In this document: piece by piece, positions 1 to 10,040 of the stretch
Numbering within the stretch: the stretch's first letter is position 1
How the letters are laid out: each line of letters starts with the position of its first letter
Assembly: GCF_007655005.1 (NCBI RefSeq)
Contig: NZ_SZVW01000005.1
Coordinates: 396,291-460,290 of the forward strand
Length of the DNA: 64,000 nucleotides
Direction of reading: 5' to 3'
Source: Streptomyces tibetensis
GTDB taxonomy: Bacteria > Actinomycetota > Actinomycetes > Streptomycetales > Streptomycetaceae
Translations under genes and position numbers: made by a program
Notes under the pieces: generated by a model
The model's input: the letters and a program-made list of their open reading frames with translations, nothing else
Told to the model about the DNA's origin: nothing
The model's database searches: none

Positions 1-2810
1 ACGACGTGCGGGAAGGCGTCCCGGAAGAAGCCCGAGATGCGGACCGTCACGTCGATGCGCGGCCGGCCGAGCTCCGCCGGCGGGACCACCTCGAACCCGG
101 TCACGCGCCGCGAGGCGTCGTCCCACACCGGCCGGCAGCCCAGCAGCGCAAGGATCTCGGCGATGTCGTCGCCCTGGGTGCGCATCGCCGAGGTGCCCCA
201 CACCGTCAGGCCGACGGACGTCGGGTACTCCCCGGTGTCCTGGAGGTACCGCTGCACCAGCGAGTCCGCGAGCGACTGCCCGACCTCCCAGCTCAGCCGG
301 GACGGAATGGCCTTGGGGTCGACGGAGTAGAAGTTCCGGCCCGTCGGCAGGACGTTGACGAGCCCGCGGGTCGGCGAACCGGAGGGGCCCGCCGGGACGT
401 AACCGCCCCGCAGCGCCCGCAGGATGTGCCCGATCTCGTCGGTGGTCTTCTCCAGCCGGGGCACGACCTCCGTGCAGGCGAACTCCAGCACGGCGACGGC
501 CTCGGGCAGTTCGGTGCCGAGGACCTCCCGGACCAGCGGCGCGCTCTCGGCGACCGCCCAGCCGCGCTCCTCCATGCCCTCCGCGATCCGCCGGCACAGC
601 TGCTCCAGCAGGTCGATCGCGTCGGCGGCGCTGCGGGCCGGTCCGTCCACCAGGTCCGTCAGCTCGACGGGCACCTTCACCGGGGCGCCCGGCTCGGCGA
701 GCAGCTCCTTCTCCACCAGCCCGAAGTGCTGAGCCAGCGACGCCCGCAGCCCCGGCAGCGCGTTGGCCTGCCCGCCCCACACCTGCGAGGCGCGCAGCAC
801 GGCGAGCACCAGGTTGACGCGCGGCTCACCGACCGGACCGCCGCCCAGGATGTGCAGTCCGTCGCGGATCTGCACGTCCTTGATCTCGCACAGATAGCCG
901 TCGATGTGCATGACGAACTCGTCGAACGCCGCGTCGTCCGGCTGCTCGTCGACGTGCAGGTCGTGGTGGAGCTCGGCGGCCTTGACCAGCGTCCAGATCT
1001 GGGCGCGCACGGTCGGGGCCTTCGTCGGATCCAGGTCGGAGACGAGCGCGTACTCGTCGAGGAGCTGCTCCAGCTTGGCCAGGTCGCCGTAGGTGTCGGC
1101 ACGGGCCATCGGCGGCACGAGGTGGTCGACGACCGTGGCGTGGCCGCGCCGCTTGGCCTGGGTGCCCTCGCCCGGGTCGTTGACGATGAACGGGTAGATC
1201 AGCGGCAGGTCGCCGAGGACCGCGTCCGGGGCGCAGCCCCCGCTGAGCCCGAGGCCCTTGCCCGGCAGCCACTCCATGGTGCCGTGCTTGCCCATGTGCA
1301 CGATGGCGTCGGCGCCGAAGCTGTTCTCCAGCCAGCGGTAGGCCGCCATGTAGTGGTGGGACGGCGGCATGTCCGGGTCGTGGTAGATCGCGATCGGGTT
1401 CTCGCCGAAACCGCGCGGCGGCTGGATCATCACCACGACGTTCCCGAACTGGAGCGACGCCAGCACGATGTCGTCGCCGTCGACGTAGAGGCCGCCCGGC
1501 GGCTCGCCCCACGCCTCGGTCATGGCGTCCTTCAGCTCCGGGTCGAGCTTGTCGAACCAGGCCCGGTAGTCGGCCAGTGGCACCCGCGCGGGCGCGGCGG
1601 CCAGCTGCTCCTCCGTCAGCCACTCCACGTCGTGCCCGCCGGCGTTGATGAGCCGGTGGATCAGCTCGTCACCCTCGTCCGGATGCCCCTCGACGACGTA
1701 CCCGGCGTCCCGCAGCGCGTCCAGCACCCGCACCGCCGAGGCGGGGGTGTCGAGCCCGACCGCGTTGCCGACCCGCGAGTGCTTGGTCGGGTACGCGGTG
1801 AAGACCAGCGCCAGCTTCTTCTCGGCGTTCTCCTTGTGCCGCAGCCGCGCGTGCCGTACGGCGATGCCGGCGACACGCCCCGCACGCTCCGGGTCGGCGA
1901 CGTACACCGGCACGTCGTCCGGGCCCTGCTCCTTGAAGGAGAACGGCACGGTGATGAGCCGTCCGTCGAACTCCGGGATGGCCACCTGCATCGCGGCGTC
2001 CATGGGGGACAGGGCGGCGTCCGAGTCCGCCCAGGCCTGCCGCGAGGACGTCAGGCACAGGCCCTGCAGCACGGGGATGTCCAGCTCGGCGAGAGCGCCG
2101 ATGTCCCAGGCCTCCTCGTCACCGCCCGCCGAGGCCTGCGAGGCGTGGGTACCGCCCGCGGCGAGGACGGTGGCGACCAGGGTGTCCGCCTGCCCGAGGA
2201 TCTCGTACAGCCCCTCGTCCGCCCCGCGCAGCGAACCGCAGTACACGGGCAGCGCGTTGGCGCCCCGCGCCTCGATCGCGTCGCACAGGGTGTCCACGAA
2301 GGCGGTGTTGCCGCTCAGCTCATGAGCCCGATAGAAGAGCACGCCGACGGTCGGACGGCCCTCCACCCGGGCACGCTCGCCGTGGACGCCGTACTCGGGC
2401 ATCTTCCGCGGCTCGACGAACCCCTCACCCGTCAGCAGCACGGTGTCGGAGAGGAACCGGGCGAGTTCGGTGAGGTTGTCCGGCCCGCCCTCCACGAGGT
2501 ACTTCAGCGCCTCGGCCACGACACCGGCCGGCACGGACGACTCGGCCATCAACTCCGCGTCCGGTACGGCCTCGCCGCCCAGCAGCACGGTCGGGATGCC
2601 GGAGGCCTTCAGCGCGGCGAGACCGTCCTCCCAGGCCCGCTTGCCGCCGAGCAGCCGGACGACGGCGATACCGGCTCCGTCCAGCAGGGCCGGAAGCTCC
2701 TCCCGGACGTCCACGCGGGTCGGGTTGCCGATCCGGTAGTCGGCACCGGAGGCGGCCCGGGCCGCCAGCAGGTCCGTGTCGGCGGTCGACAACAACAACA
2801 CTGTGCTCAT
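1..2810 (-). CDS. cobN: Cobaltochelatase subunit CobN (3' end outside window)
   Basis: This is the large subunit of the aerobic ATP-dependent cobaltochelatase, which inserts Co(II) into hydrogenobyrinic acid a,c-diamide in the cytoplasm during cobalamin synthesis. The frame opens at the ATG at 2810 ([19 protein letters not shown]) and stays open to the window edge, about 936 codons of a family usually near 1200-1300 residues, so the C-terminus lies beyond base 1. The N-terminal part carries CobN-typical stretches such as [20 protein letters not shown] and [11 protein letters not shown]. Its ATG overlaps the stop of the upstream cobQ (TGA 2807-2809), so the two genes are translationally coupled. 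Confidence is high for the family; the partner subunits are not in this window. Confidence 0.93.
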   Translation of the reverse strand, partial: MSTVLLLSTADTDLLAARAASGADYRIGNPTRVDVREELPALLDGAGIAVVRLLGGKRAWEDGLAALKASGIPTVLLGGEAVPDAELMAESSVPAGVVAEALKYLVEGGPDNLTELARFLSDTVLLTGEGFVEPRKMPEYGVHGERARVEGRPTVGVLFYRAHELSGNTAFVDTLCDAIEARGANALPVYCGSLRGADEGLYEILGQADTLVATVLAAGGTHASQASAGGDEEAWDIGALAELDIPVLQGLCLTSSRQAWADSDAALSPMDAAMQVAIPEFDGRLITVPFSFKEQGPDDVPVYVADPERAGRVAGIAVRHARLRHKENAEKKLALVFTAYPTKHSRVGNAVGLDTPASAVRVLDALRDAGYVVEGHPDEGDELIHRLINAGGHDVEWLTEEQLAAAPARVPLADYRAWFDKLDPELKDAMTEAWGEPPGGLYVDGDDIVLASLQFGNVVVMIQPPRGFGENPIAIYHDPDMPPSHHYMAAYRWLENSFGADAIVHMGKHGTMEWLPGKGLGLSGGCAPDAVLGDLPLIYPFIVNDPGEGTQAKRRGHATVVDHLVPPMARADTYGDLAKLEQLLDEYALVSDLDPTKAPTVRAQIWTLVKAAELHHDLHVDEQPDDAAFDEFVMHIDGYLCEIKDVQIRDGLHILGGGPVGEPRVNLVLAVLRASQVWGGQANALPGLRASLAQHFGLVEKELLAEPGAPVKVPVELTDLVDGPARSAADAIDLLEQLCRRIAEGMEERGWAVAESAPLVREVLGTELPEAVAVLEFACTEVVPRLEKTTDEIGHILRALRGGYVPAGPSGSPTRGLVNVLPTGRNFYSVDPKAIPSRLSWEVGQSLADSLVQRYLQDTGEYPTSVGLTVWGTSAMRTQGDDIAEILALLGCRPVWDDASRRVTGFEVVPPAELGRPRIDVTVRISGFFRDAFPHV

Positions 2811-4315
2811 GCGGGTGCTCCCGGTGGAATGAAGGGCAGTCCTTGCGGCGCGCCGGACTCGATGAGCCGCCACAGCGCGTCGGTGTCCGCGTGCTGTTCG
2901 ATCAGGTCGCCGAGCCGGTCGAGCTGCTCCTCGCGCAGCGCGGCGAACGAGGTGTCCGGCGCGGGCACGAAGCGGCGGCCCGCGGCGGCGGCCACCTCGC
3001 GCAGGAAGGCCCGCCGGAAGCCGTCCGACTCCAGCGAGCCGTGCCAATGCGTGCCCCAGGTCTGGCCGACCCGGCAGCCGTCCAGGAAGGGAGTCCCTCC
3101 CGTGACGTCGGCGACACCGTGGTGGATCTCGTAGCCCTCGACGTGCTCCCCGAGGGCCTTTCCGGACGGCCGGGTGAGGGTCTTCTCGCGGGCGAACCGC
3201 ACCCGCACGGGCAGGATCCCGAGCCCGTCGACGTGTCCTCGGCGGCTCTCGACGTCGTCCTCGATGTGCGCGCCGAGGATCTGGAAACCGCCGCAGATGC
3301 CGAGGACGGGCCGCTGCTCGGCGGCCCTGCGGACCAGGGCCTCGGCCAGCCCGCGTTCCCGCAGCCACTCCAGCGCCCGGACCGTGCCCCGGGTGCCGGG
3401 CACGATGACGAGGTCGGCGTCGGACAGTTCCTCCGGCCGGTCCACGAACCGCACCACGACGCCCGGTTCGGCGGCCAGGGCGTCCACGTCGGTGAAGTTG
3501 GACATCAGCGGCACGGCGCAGACCGCGACGCGCAGCACGTCCTCGCCGACGGGCGGGGCGACGACGGACTCCCGGACGGCTCCGCGCATCGATACCCGCA
3601 GCCCGTCCTCCTCGTCGATGCCGAGCCCGTGCCGGAACGGCAGCACGCCGTAGGTACGCCGTCCCGTCAGCCCGTGCAGCATGTCCAGGCCCGGTTCCAG
3701 CAGGGAGACGTCCCCGCGGAACTTGTTGACGAGGAACCCGGCGACGCAACGCTGGTCCTCCGGCGACAGCAGCGCCACCGTCCCGAAGAACGAGGCGAAC
3801 ACCCCGCCCCGGTCGATGTCGCCGACGACGAGCACGGGCAGCCCGGCGTTCCGGGCGATCCCCATGTTCACGATGTCCGTCCGCCGCAGATTGATCTCGG
3901 CGGGAGAGCCGGCCCCCTCACAGATCACCGCGTCATACGTGCCCCGCAACTGCTCCAGGCAGTCCAGCACCGTCCCGAGCAGCCGCTGTTGCCGACCACC
4001 GTGGTAGCCGCGCGCACTCATCTCCCCGACCGGCTTGCCCAGTAGCACGACCTGACTGCTCTGCTCGCCACCGGGCTTGAGCAGCACCGGATTCATCAGC
4101 GCGGTCGGCTCGACCCGGCAGGCCTGCGCCTGCATGGCCTGCGCCCGCCCGATCTCGGCCCCTGCCGTGGTCACGAAGGAGTTCAGGGACATGTTCTGCG
4201 CCTTGAAGGGCGCGACCTTGACGCCTTGGCGCACCAGCCACCGGCAGATCCCGGCGGTCACGACGCTCTTGCCGGCATCGCTGGTCGTCCCGGCGACGAG
4301 AAGCCCACCGCTCAT
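2807..4315 (-). CDS. cobQ: Cobyric acid synthase CobQ
   Basis: This is a glutamine-dependent amidotransferase that amidates four carboxylates of adenosylcobyrinic acid a,c-diamide to give cobyric acid. The 502-aa length is normal for the family. The N-terminal P-loop-like DTBS domain starts [20 protein letters not shown] and contains the conserved [10 protein letters not shown]. The C-terminal class I-like amidotransferase domain has the nucleophile Cys in [13 protein letters not shown] and a distal His in EGYEIHHG. It is the middle gene of cobD-cobQ-cobN: one base separates it from cobD and it overlaps cobN by ATGA. It should share the cobalamin riboswitch upstream of cobD. Confidence 0.96.
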   Translation of the reverse strand: MSGGLLVAGTTSDAGKSVVTAGICRWLVRQGVKVAPFKAQNMSLNSFVTTAGAEIGRAQAMQAQACRVEPTALMNPVLLKPGGEQSSQVVLLGKPVGEMSARGYHGGRQQRLLGTVLDCLEQLRGTYDAVICEGAGSPAEINLRRTDIVNMGIARNAGLPVLVVGDIDRGGVFASFFGTVALLSPEDQRCVAGFLVNKFRGDVSLLEPGLDMLHGLTGRRTYGVLPFRHGLGIDEEDGLRVSMRGAVRESVVAPPVGEDVLRVAVCAVPLMSNFTDVDALAAEPGVVVRFVDRPEELSDADLVIVPGTRGTVRALEWLRERGLAEALVRRAAEQRPVLGICGGFQILGAHIEDDVESRRGHVDGLGILPVRVRFAREKTLTRPSGKALGEHVEGYEIHHGVADVTGGTPFLDGCRVGQTWGTHWHGSLESDGFRRAFLREVAAAAGRRFVPAPDTSFAALREEQLDRLGDLIEQHADTDALWRLIESGAPQGLPFIPPGAPA

Positions 4316-4316
4316 G

Positions 4317-5324
4317 TCATTTCCCCCTCTTCAGCGACTGCGCGCCCTTGAGCGACGGCGCACTCCCGAGCGACCGGACGCTCCTGGACAACCGCGCACT
4401 CGTCAGCAACCGCGCGCCCGCGCACACCCCGAGCGCGAGCCAGGTGACGCGCTTCGACAGCCGCACGGCCCGTTCGACGTCCCGCGTGCCGACGGCCCGC
4501 CCCTGCGTGTTCAGCACGGGCCGGTGCTCCACCCGCCCGCCGTAGGAGAGCGTCCCGCCGAGCCGCACCCCCAGCGCCCCCGCGAACGAGGCCTCCACGG
4601 GCCCGGCGTTGGGGCTCGGATGCTTGGCCGCATCGGCCCGCCAGGCCCGCACGGCTCCCCGCGGGTCCGGCCCGGCCAGGGTGGCGAGCACGGCGGTCAG
4701 CCGCGCTCCCGGCCACCCGGCGAGGTCGTCCAGCCGCGCGGAGGCCCACCCGTAGCGGCGGTAGCGGGCCGACTTGTGCCCGACCATGGCGTCCAGGGTG
4801 TTGACGGCCCGGAACCCGAGCAGCCCCGGCACTCCTCCGACGGCCCCCCACACCAGCGCCCCCACCACCGCGTCGGAGGTGTTCTCGGCGACGGACTCGA
4901 CCACGGCCCGGGCCATGCCGTCGGCGTCGAGGGCCTGCGGATCCCGGCCGCACAGATGCGGCAGCCGGGCCCGGGCCGCCTCGACGTCCCCGGCCTCCAG
5001 CGCACGGCCGATGGTCCGTGCCTCCCGGGCGAGTGAAGTCCCCCCGACGACGGCCCAGGTGGCGGCTCCGGTCAGCGCGACGGACGCGACGGGGGACGTC
5101 CGCACGGCACGCGCGGCGAGGCACCCCACGGCGACGGCTCCTCCGGCGCACACGGCGGTGTGCAGCGCGCCCCACCCGCGGTGGTCCCGCCACAGCACCT
5201 GTTCCACGGCACCCGCGGCCCGTCCGAACGCGGCGACCGGATGCCCCCGGCGAGGATCACCGAGCAGCAGGTCACCGATCAGACCGGCGGCGGCGCCGTA
5301 CGCGAAGACGCGACCGGCACCCAT
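4317..5324 (-). CDS. cobD: Adenosylcobinamide-phosphate synthase CobD/CbiB
   Basis: This integral membrane protein joins the aminopropanol arm to cobyric acid to form adenosylcobinamide (phosphate). The 335-aa product begins [20 protein letters not shown] and has the family features [14 protein letters not shown] near residues 23-36, [14 protein letters not shown], and [26 protein letters not shown]. Several hydrophobic segments are visible. It is the first gene of the minus-strand cob operon, directly downstream of a cobalamin riboswitch and four bases after a 19-codon ORF. The C-terminal tail, rich in S, L, R and K, looks poorly conserved. Confidence 0.95.
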   Translation of the reverse strand: MGAGRVFAYGAAAGLIGDLLLGDPRRGHPVAAFGRAAGAVEQVLWRDHRGWGALHTAVCAGGAVAVGCLAARAVRTSPVASVALTGAATWAVVGGTSLAREARTIGRALEAGDVEAARARLPHLCGRDPQALDADGMARAVVESVAENTSDAVVGALVWGAVGGVPGLLGFRAVNTLDAMVGHKSARYRRYGWASARLDDLAGWPGARLTAVLATLAGPDPRGAVRAWRADAAKHPSPNAGPVEASFAGALGVRLGGTLSYGGRVEHRPVLNTQGRAVGTRDVERAVRLSKRVTWLALGVCAGARLLTSARLSRSVRSLGSAPSLKGAQSLKRGK

Positions 5325-5328
5325 GGGC

Positions 5329-5388
5329 TCAGCCGGCCAGGAGGGCGGGCAGGGGTGGGGTGTTGAACCTCGATCGGCAGCCGCGCAT
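5329..5388 (-). CDS. Possible 19-aa leader ORF between riboswitch and cobD
   Basis: An ATG at 5388 opens a short frame (MRGCRSRFNTPPLPALLAG) that ends four bases before the cobD ATG. It lies in the transcribed stretch between the cobalamin riboswitch and cobD, so it could couple translation to cobD. The upstream match to a ribosome binding site (GTGAGGA) is weak and far. No homologue is recognised. It may be chance in GC-rich DNA; it is listed because of its exact position. Confidence 0.3.
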   Translation of the reverse strand: MRGCRSRFNTPPLPALLAG

Positions 5389-5429
5389 GGCGATATGTGT
5401 CCTCACTCAGGGTGTCCACGCCCTGGTTC

Positions 5430-5540
5430 GACGAGACCGGCGGTGAGAGTTCCTGGCTCCCGGGGATTGCTACCCCGGTGACAGTGGCGGGACCGCGCCG
5501 GACTCGCACCGGCTTCCTCTCCTGCCGCCGTACTGGCCCC
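5430..5540 (-). promoter_or_regulatory. Cobalamin (AdoCbl) riboswitch upstream of cobD-cobQ-cobN
   Basis: Read on the minus strand, the leader contains the hallmark elements in order: GGAAGCCGGTGCGAGTCCGG, then CGGTCCCGCCACTGT, a GC stem (CCGGGG/CCCCGG), and the B12 box GAGCCAGGAACTC (complement at 5448-5460). These match the established cobalamin riboswitch core. It follows a promoter by a few bases and precedes the cob operon, so bound cobalamin should reduce cobD-cobQ-cobN expression. No clear intrinsic terminator with a U-tract follows, so control is more likely at translation initiation. Confidence 0.93.
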
Positions 5541-5543
5541 GGC

Positions 5544-5572
5544 AGTCCACCATGGCCGGGAACCGCCGTCAA
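5544..5572 (-). promoter_or_regulatory. Promoter of the cob operon
   Basis: On the minus strand there is a -35 TTGACG (5567-5572), a 17-bp spacer and a -10 TGGACT (5544-5549). This would start transcription near 5537, right at the 5' edge of the riboswitch. Position and spacing support it. Confidence 0.6.
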
Positions 5573-5637
5573 CTTGCCGTTGACCTGCGCGGGGAGAGTG
5601 TGGACAACCCCACATCGTCCCTGCCCCCACACGACGA

Positions 5638-5673
5638 CCGGGCGGCACGGGAGCGAAGTCCCGTGCCGCCCGG
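5638..5673. terminator. Strong hairpin terminator after the pit operon
   Basis: A perfect 15-bp GC-rich stem (5638-5652 with 5659-5673) closes a 6-base loop. It lies just past the stop of the small membrane gene at 5702 and before the cob promoter, so it should end the pit transcript. It has no U-tract, which is common in Streptomyces. Confidence 0.75.
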
Positions 5674-5701
5674 TGGACACGACGTACGGTCGATCGGGCC
5701 C

Positions 5702-5923
5702 TCAGGCCACGATCAGATAGATCCCGTACCCCACGGCCGCCGCACACGCCGCGAAGCACGCGTACGCGCCGGTGACCGCGAGTCCCGCGGACCCGCCCTG
5801 CGCCACCGCCCGTTCGCGGCGCGACAGGCCGGTGATGCCGAGGGTGAACAGGCCGACGAGGGCCACGGTGACCACGAGGCTGACGCCGAAGACGGAGCCG
5901 AGGGCCGCCCAGTCGATCTTCAT
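5702..5923 (-). CDS. Small membrane protein downstream of Pit
   Basis: A 73-aa protein, MKIDWAALGSVFGVSLVVTV..., with two predicted membrane helices (about residues 10-32 and 45-72) separated by a basic loop SRRERA. It starts 32 bases after the pit stop, with a good GGAAGAG site upstream of its ATG, so the two are probably co-transcribed. I do not recognise a named family. A role as accessory or stabilising partner of the phosphate transporter is inference from linkage only. Confidence 0.8.
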   Translation of the reverse strand: MKIDWAALGSVFGVSLVVTVALVGLFTLGITGLSRRERAVAQGGSAGLAVTGAYACFAACAAAVGYGIYLIVA

Positions 5924-5955
5924 ATCGGAGACTCTTCCTTGTAACCGGTGGCGGG

Positions 5956-7218
<1,263 letters not shown>

Positions 7219-7265
7219 TTACCCAGGCAATCGTTCGAGGTTGTTGGCTCGATGAACGTAGGGAA

Positions 7266-7287
7266 CCTGGGTGAACGGAAGATGAAC
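7266..7287 (-). promoter_or_regulatory. PHO-box-like PhoP site upstream of pit
   Basis: On the minus strand two adjacent 11-bp direct repeat units read GTTCATCTTCC and GTTCACCCAGG. Streptomyces PhoP boxes are 11-bp direct repeats with a GTTCACC core. A further GTTCATC occurs at 7251-7257. The position 48-70 bases before pit suggests control of pit by PhoR-PhoP; for low-affinity Pit genes this could be repression. Confidence 0.65.
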
Positions 7288-7504
7288 TGGGAGGGGCGCA
7301 GGGGTGACCGCAACGGGGGGTCGGTATTCCGCCCGGGTACGGCGTCCCGGTGCCCCGGCGCCCGGCCGCCGGGGGCGCACCGCTTCAGCCGGTCGAGTGA
7401 CCCGTCGAGGGGGTTCCGGTCACCCGGCGGGGTGCCGCCGCCGTTGTGTACGAAGTGCCCCCGCTTCTGCGGCGCTTCGAAGCGCCGCCTGGCAGGATCG
7501 CGGC

Positions 7505-8278
7505 ATGGCTGAGCAGCGAGACGACGAGCGGCGCACGGCGGACCTACAGCGGCGCACGGCGGACGTCCGGGGGAGTGCGGCGGACGCACGGGGTAGTGCG
7601 GCGGGTGCGGGGGAGCCGCGCCGTGGGACCGCGCGCCGCGAGGAGGCCCGCGCCTGGGACGACCTCGTCACGACGGCCCGCCGGACGGTCTCGGACGGAC
7701 TCGTCGTGGGCACGTCCGGCAACGTCTCGGTGCGCGTCGGGGACACCGTCCTGGTCACGCCGTCCGGCGTCCCCTACGACCGGCTGACGCCGGACGACGT
7801 GACCGGCGTCGACCTCGACGGCCGGCAGGTCCTCGGCACCCTCGTCCCGACCAGCGAGCTGCCCATGCACCTCGCCGTGTACCGCACGACCGGCGCGCTG
7901 GCCGTCGTCCACACCCACGCCGTGCACGCCACGGCCGTCTCGACGCTCGTGACCGAGCTCCCGTTGATCCACTACATGGCCGCCGCGCTCGGCGGCCCCG
8001 TCCGGGTCGCCCCCTACGCCCCCTACGGCAGCGACGAGTTGGCCGAGAACATGCTCCGCGCCCTCACCGGCCGCTCCGGCTGCCTGCTCCAGAACCACGG
8101 CACCCTCACCCACGGCAGCACCCTCGCCCAGGCCTACGACCGCACCGCCCAGCTGGAGTGGATGTGCCGCCTGTGGCTCACCGCCTCCTCGGTGCCCGGC
8201 CTGACCCCGAGCCTGCTGTCCCGGGAGCAGCTGACGGAGGTGGAGGAGCGCCTGCGCGGCTACGGCCAGCGCGGCTGA
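7505..8278 (+). CDS. Class II aldolase/adducin family protein (fuculose-phosphate aldolase-like)
   Basis: A 257-aa zinc-dependent aldolase-type protein. The core from about residue 50 shows GTSGNVSVR (phosphate loop), TSELPMH (catalytic Glu), the zinc ligands in VVHTHAVHAT, and the later QNHGTL. It probably cleaves a phosphorylated sugar such as L-fuculose- or ribulose-phosphate, but the substrate cannot be read. The ATG at 7505 gives the expected family N-terminus; the frame is open further upstream without homology. Residues 8-40 are a degenerate repeat rich in RRTAD and RGSAAD, from a minisatellite-like DNA stretch (7540-7610). Confidence 0.88.
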   Translation: MAEQRDDERRTADLQRRTADVRGSAADARGSAAGAGEPRRGTARREEARAWDDLVTTARRTVSDGLVVGTSGNVSVRVGDTVLVTPSGVPYDRLTPDDVTGVDLDGRQVLGTLVPTSELPMHLAVYRTTGALAVVHTHAVHATAVSTLVTELPLIHYMAAALGGPVRVAPYAPYGSDELAENMLRALTGRSGCLLQNHGTLTHGSTLAQAYDRTAQLEWMCRLWLTASSVPGLTPSLLSREQLTEVEERLRGYGQRG

Positions 8279-8339
8279 GCCGTCCGCACGACCGCCGCGG
8301 TGCTCACCTCAGCCTCCCTCCCGCTTGGTCGCCCGCGCC

Positions 8340-8560
8340 GTGAGCCGGGACGGCGGGGATCACTCCCCGGCTCCTTCCGGACTGGTCCCGCGCTGTGAGC
8401 CGGGACGGCGGGGATCACTCCCCGGCTCCTTCCGGACTGGTCCCGCGCCGTGAGCCGGGACGGCGGGGCTCACTCCCCGGCTCCTTCCGGACTGGTCCCG
8501 CGCCGTGAGCCGGGACGGCGGGGCTCACTCCCCGGCTCCCTCCCACTGGTCGCCCACGCC
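8340..8560 (+). repeat. Four tandem copies of a 55-bp hairpin-bearing repeat
   Basis: Copies start at 8340, 8395, 8450 and 8505 (55, 55, 55 and 56 bp) and differ at only a few bases; the last copy diverges at its 3' end. Each holds the inverted repeat GAGCCGGG/CCCGGCTC. The array fills most of the 303-bp gap between the aldolase and the alpha/beta hydrolase. There are no spacers between units, so it is not a CRISPR. Hairpins repeated four times could terminate or attenuate read-through. Confidence 0.95.
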
Positions 8561-8581
8561 GTCCGCCGGGACACTGGAGCC

Positions 8582-9709
8582 GTGCGCACTGTCAAAGCGA
8601 CGGCCGCAGCCGTCACCGCCGTGATCGGGGCCGGTGCCGCCGCGGTGGCCGCCGGCCGGCTCGCCAGCGACGCCGCGCTCAAGGCGCCCCCCGGCAGGCC
8701 CCTGCCCACCGAACCCCGGCTCACCGTGCACGGCACCGCCGCCGGGCAGATCAGCCTCACCCGGGACCTCGCCGCCCTGCGCCCCGGCCGTTACGGCCTC
8801 TCCGGCGACGGCTCCCACGCCGTCGTCGGCCCCGTCCTGACCGGCGCCCAGCACCCCGCCGACACCGTCGTGCGCCGCCTGGAGAGCGTCACGCACGGCA
8901 CGCTGAGCTCCGGGGACAAGGTCTGGCTCACGCCGAACGTGTACGTCGGCGACCCCGGCTCCGCCCTCGGACTCGAACACGCCGACGTCGACGTCCCCGG
9001 CGAACTCGGCGCCCTGCCCGCGTGGTTCGTGCCGGGCAAGCGCACCACCTGGGTGATCGCCGTGCACGGCCTGGGCACCACCCGGGAACTCGCCCTGAAC
9101 GTCATGGGGTTCCTGCACCGCAGCCACTTCCCGGTGCTCGCCCTCGCCTACCGCGGCGACCTGGGCGCACCGCGCCCGCCCGACGGCCTGAACCACCTCG
9201 GCGAGACCGAGTGGCGCGACCTCGACGCGGCCATCCGCTACGCCGTGCGCTACGGAGCCCGGCAGGTCGTCCTGCTCGGCTGGTCCACCGGCGCCACCAT
9301 GGCCCTGCACGCCGCCGCGCACTCGGGGCTGCGCGACCGCGTCGCCGGGCTCGTCCTGGACTCCCCGGTGCTCGACTGGGAGACCACCCTGCGCGCCCTC
9401 GCCTCGGCCCGCCGCACCCCGGGCCCACTGCTGCCCCTCGCGGTCCGCGCCGCCCAGGGCCGCACCGGCCTGACCGGCGACCGCGTCGCGGGCACGGTCC
9501 CGACCGACGGGCTGCGCGTCCCGGCGCTCGTGCTCCACGGACCGGACGACACCGTCGCCCCCTGGCAGCCGTCGCGCCGGCTCGCCGACGCCCGCCCCGA
9601 CCTGGTCGCCCTCCGCACCGTCGCCGGCGCCCCCCACGGCGCCATGTGGAACGCCGACCCGGAAGGCTACGAGGAGGCGCTCCGGCGCTTCCTGACGCCC
9701 CTTGTCTGA
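8582..9709 (+). CDS. Alpha/beta hydrolase, probably membrane-anchored or secreted
   Basis: A 375-aa serine hydrolase. From the GTG at 8582 the N-terminus MRTVKATAAAVTAVIGAGAA is a basic start followed by a hydrophobic segment, a signal peptide or anchor. The alpha/beta hydrolase core has IAVHGLG (oxyanion region) near residue 158, the nucleophile elbow GWSTG near residue 236, Asp in LHGPDDTVAPW, and a His in GAPHGAMW near the C-terminus. The substrate is unknown. The frame runs upstream through the 55-bp repeat array, but that stretch is repeat-derived, so GTG 8582 is preferred. Confidence 0.88.
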   Translation: MRTVKATAAAVTAVIGAGAAAVAAGRLASDAALKAPPGRPLPTEPRLTVHGTAAGQISLTRDLAALRPGRYGLSGDGSHAVVGPVLTGAQHPADTVVRRLESVTHGTLSSGDKVWLTPNVYVGDPGSALGLEHADVDVPGELGALPAWFVPGKRTTWVIAVHGLGTTRELALNVMGFLHRSHFPVLALAYRGDLGAPRPPDGLNHLGETEWRDLDAAIRYAVRYGARQVVLLGWSTGATMALHAAAHSGLRDRVAGLVLDSPVLDWETTLRALASARRTPGPLLPLAVRAAQGRTGLTGDRVAGTVPTDGLRVPALVLHGPDDTVAPWQPSRRLADARPDLVALRTVAGAPHGAMWNADPEGYEEALRRFLTPLV

Positions 9710-10040
9710 CCCCTCTCCGGCCCACCCGCCGCCGCGCCTCTCCCGGCGGTCCCTCACACACCCCCCGTTCACGCCCCCTTCGCCCCGTCGCAACCACGTC
9801 TCTTCCCGTTCCCCACGGACCGGTCGCCACGATTCCGTTTAGCGTCGTACCACTGGCCGGTTCCCGGCCCTCGACCACTCCCGCGAGCCGGTGCGTTGGC
9901 CATCCCCGTCGCCCGCCGTGACATTCCGTTTGGGTTTTCGGACCGTCAACCGGAAGACTGCCCCCGTGACGTCCCGTATCCCGCGCGACTCCAGGCTCCG
10001 ACTCGTCCGCCCGCGACCCCTGGCCGCCGCACCCCCAGCG
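9710..10040. other. Non-coding gap between hydrolase and hypothetical gene
   Basis: No supported gene, RNA or strong hairpin is seen in these 331 bases. The composition is less GC-rich near 9830-9950 (CGATTCCGTTTAG, TTCCGTTTGGGTTTTCGG), as expected of a promoter region. If the GTG at 9966 is the true start of the next gene, the gap shortens. Confidence 0.5.

Noticed and set aside
6..3134. 1042-codon open frame on the plus strand opposite cobN
   Set aside because: It is an antisense shadow created by third-position GC bias. The translation is Arg/Gly/His-rich without domains, while the minus frame encodes CobN and CobQ.
8340..8560. CRISPR array
   Set aside because: The 55-bp units are directly adjacent with no unique spacers and no cas genes are present.
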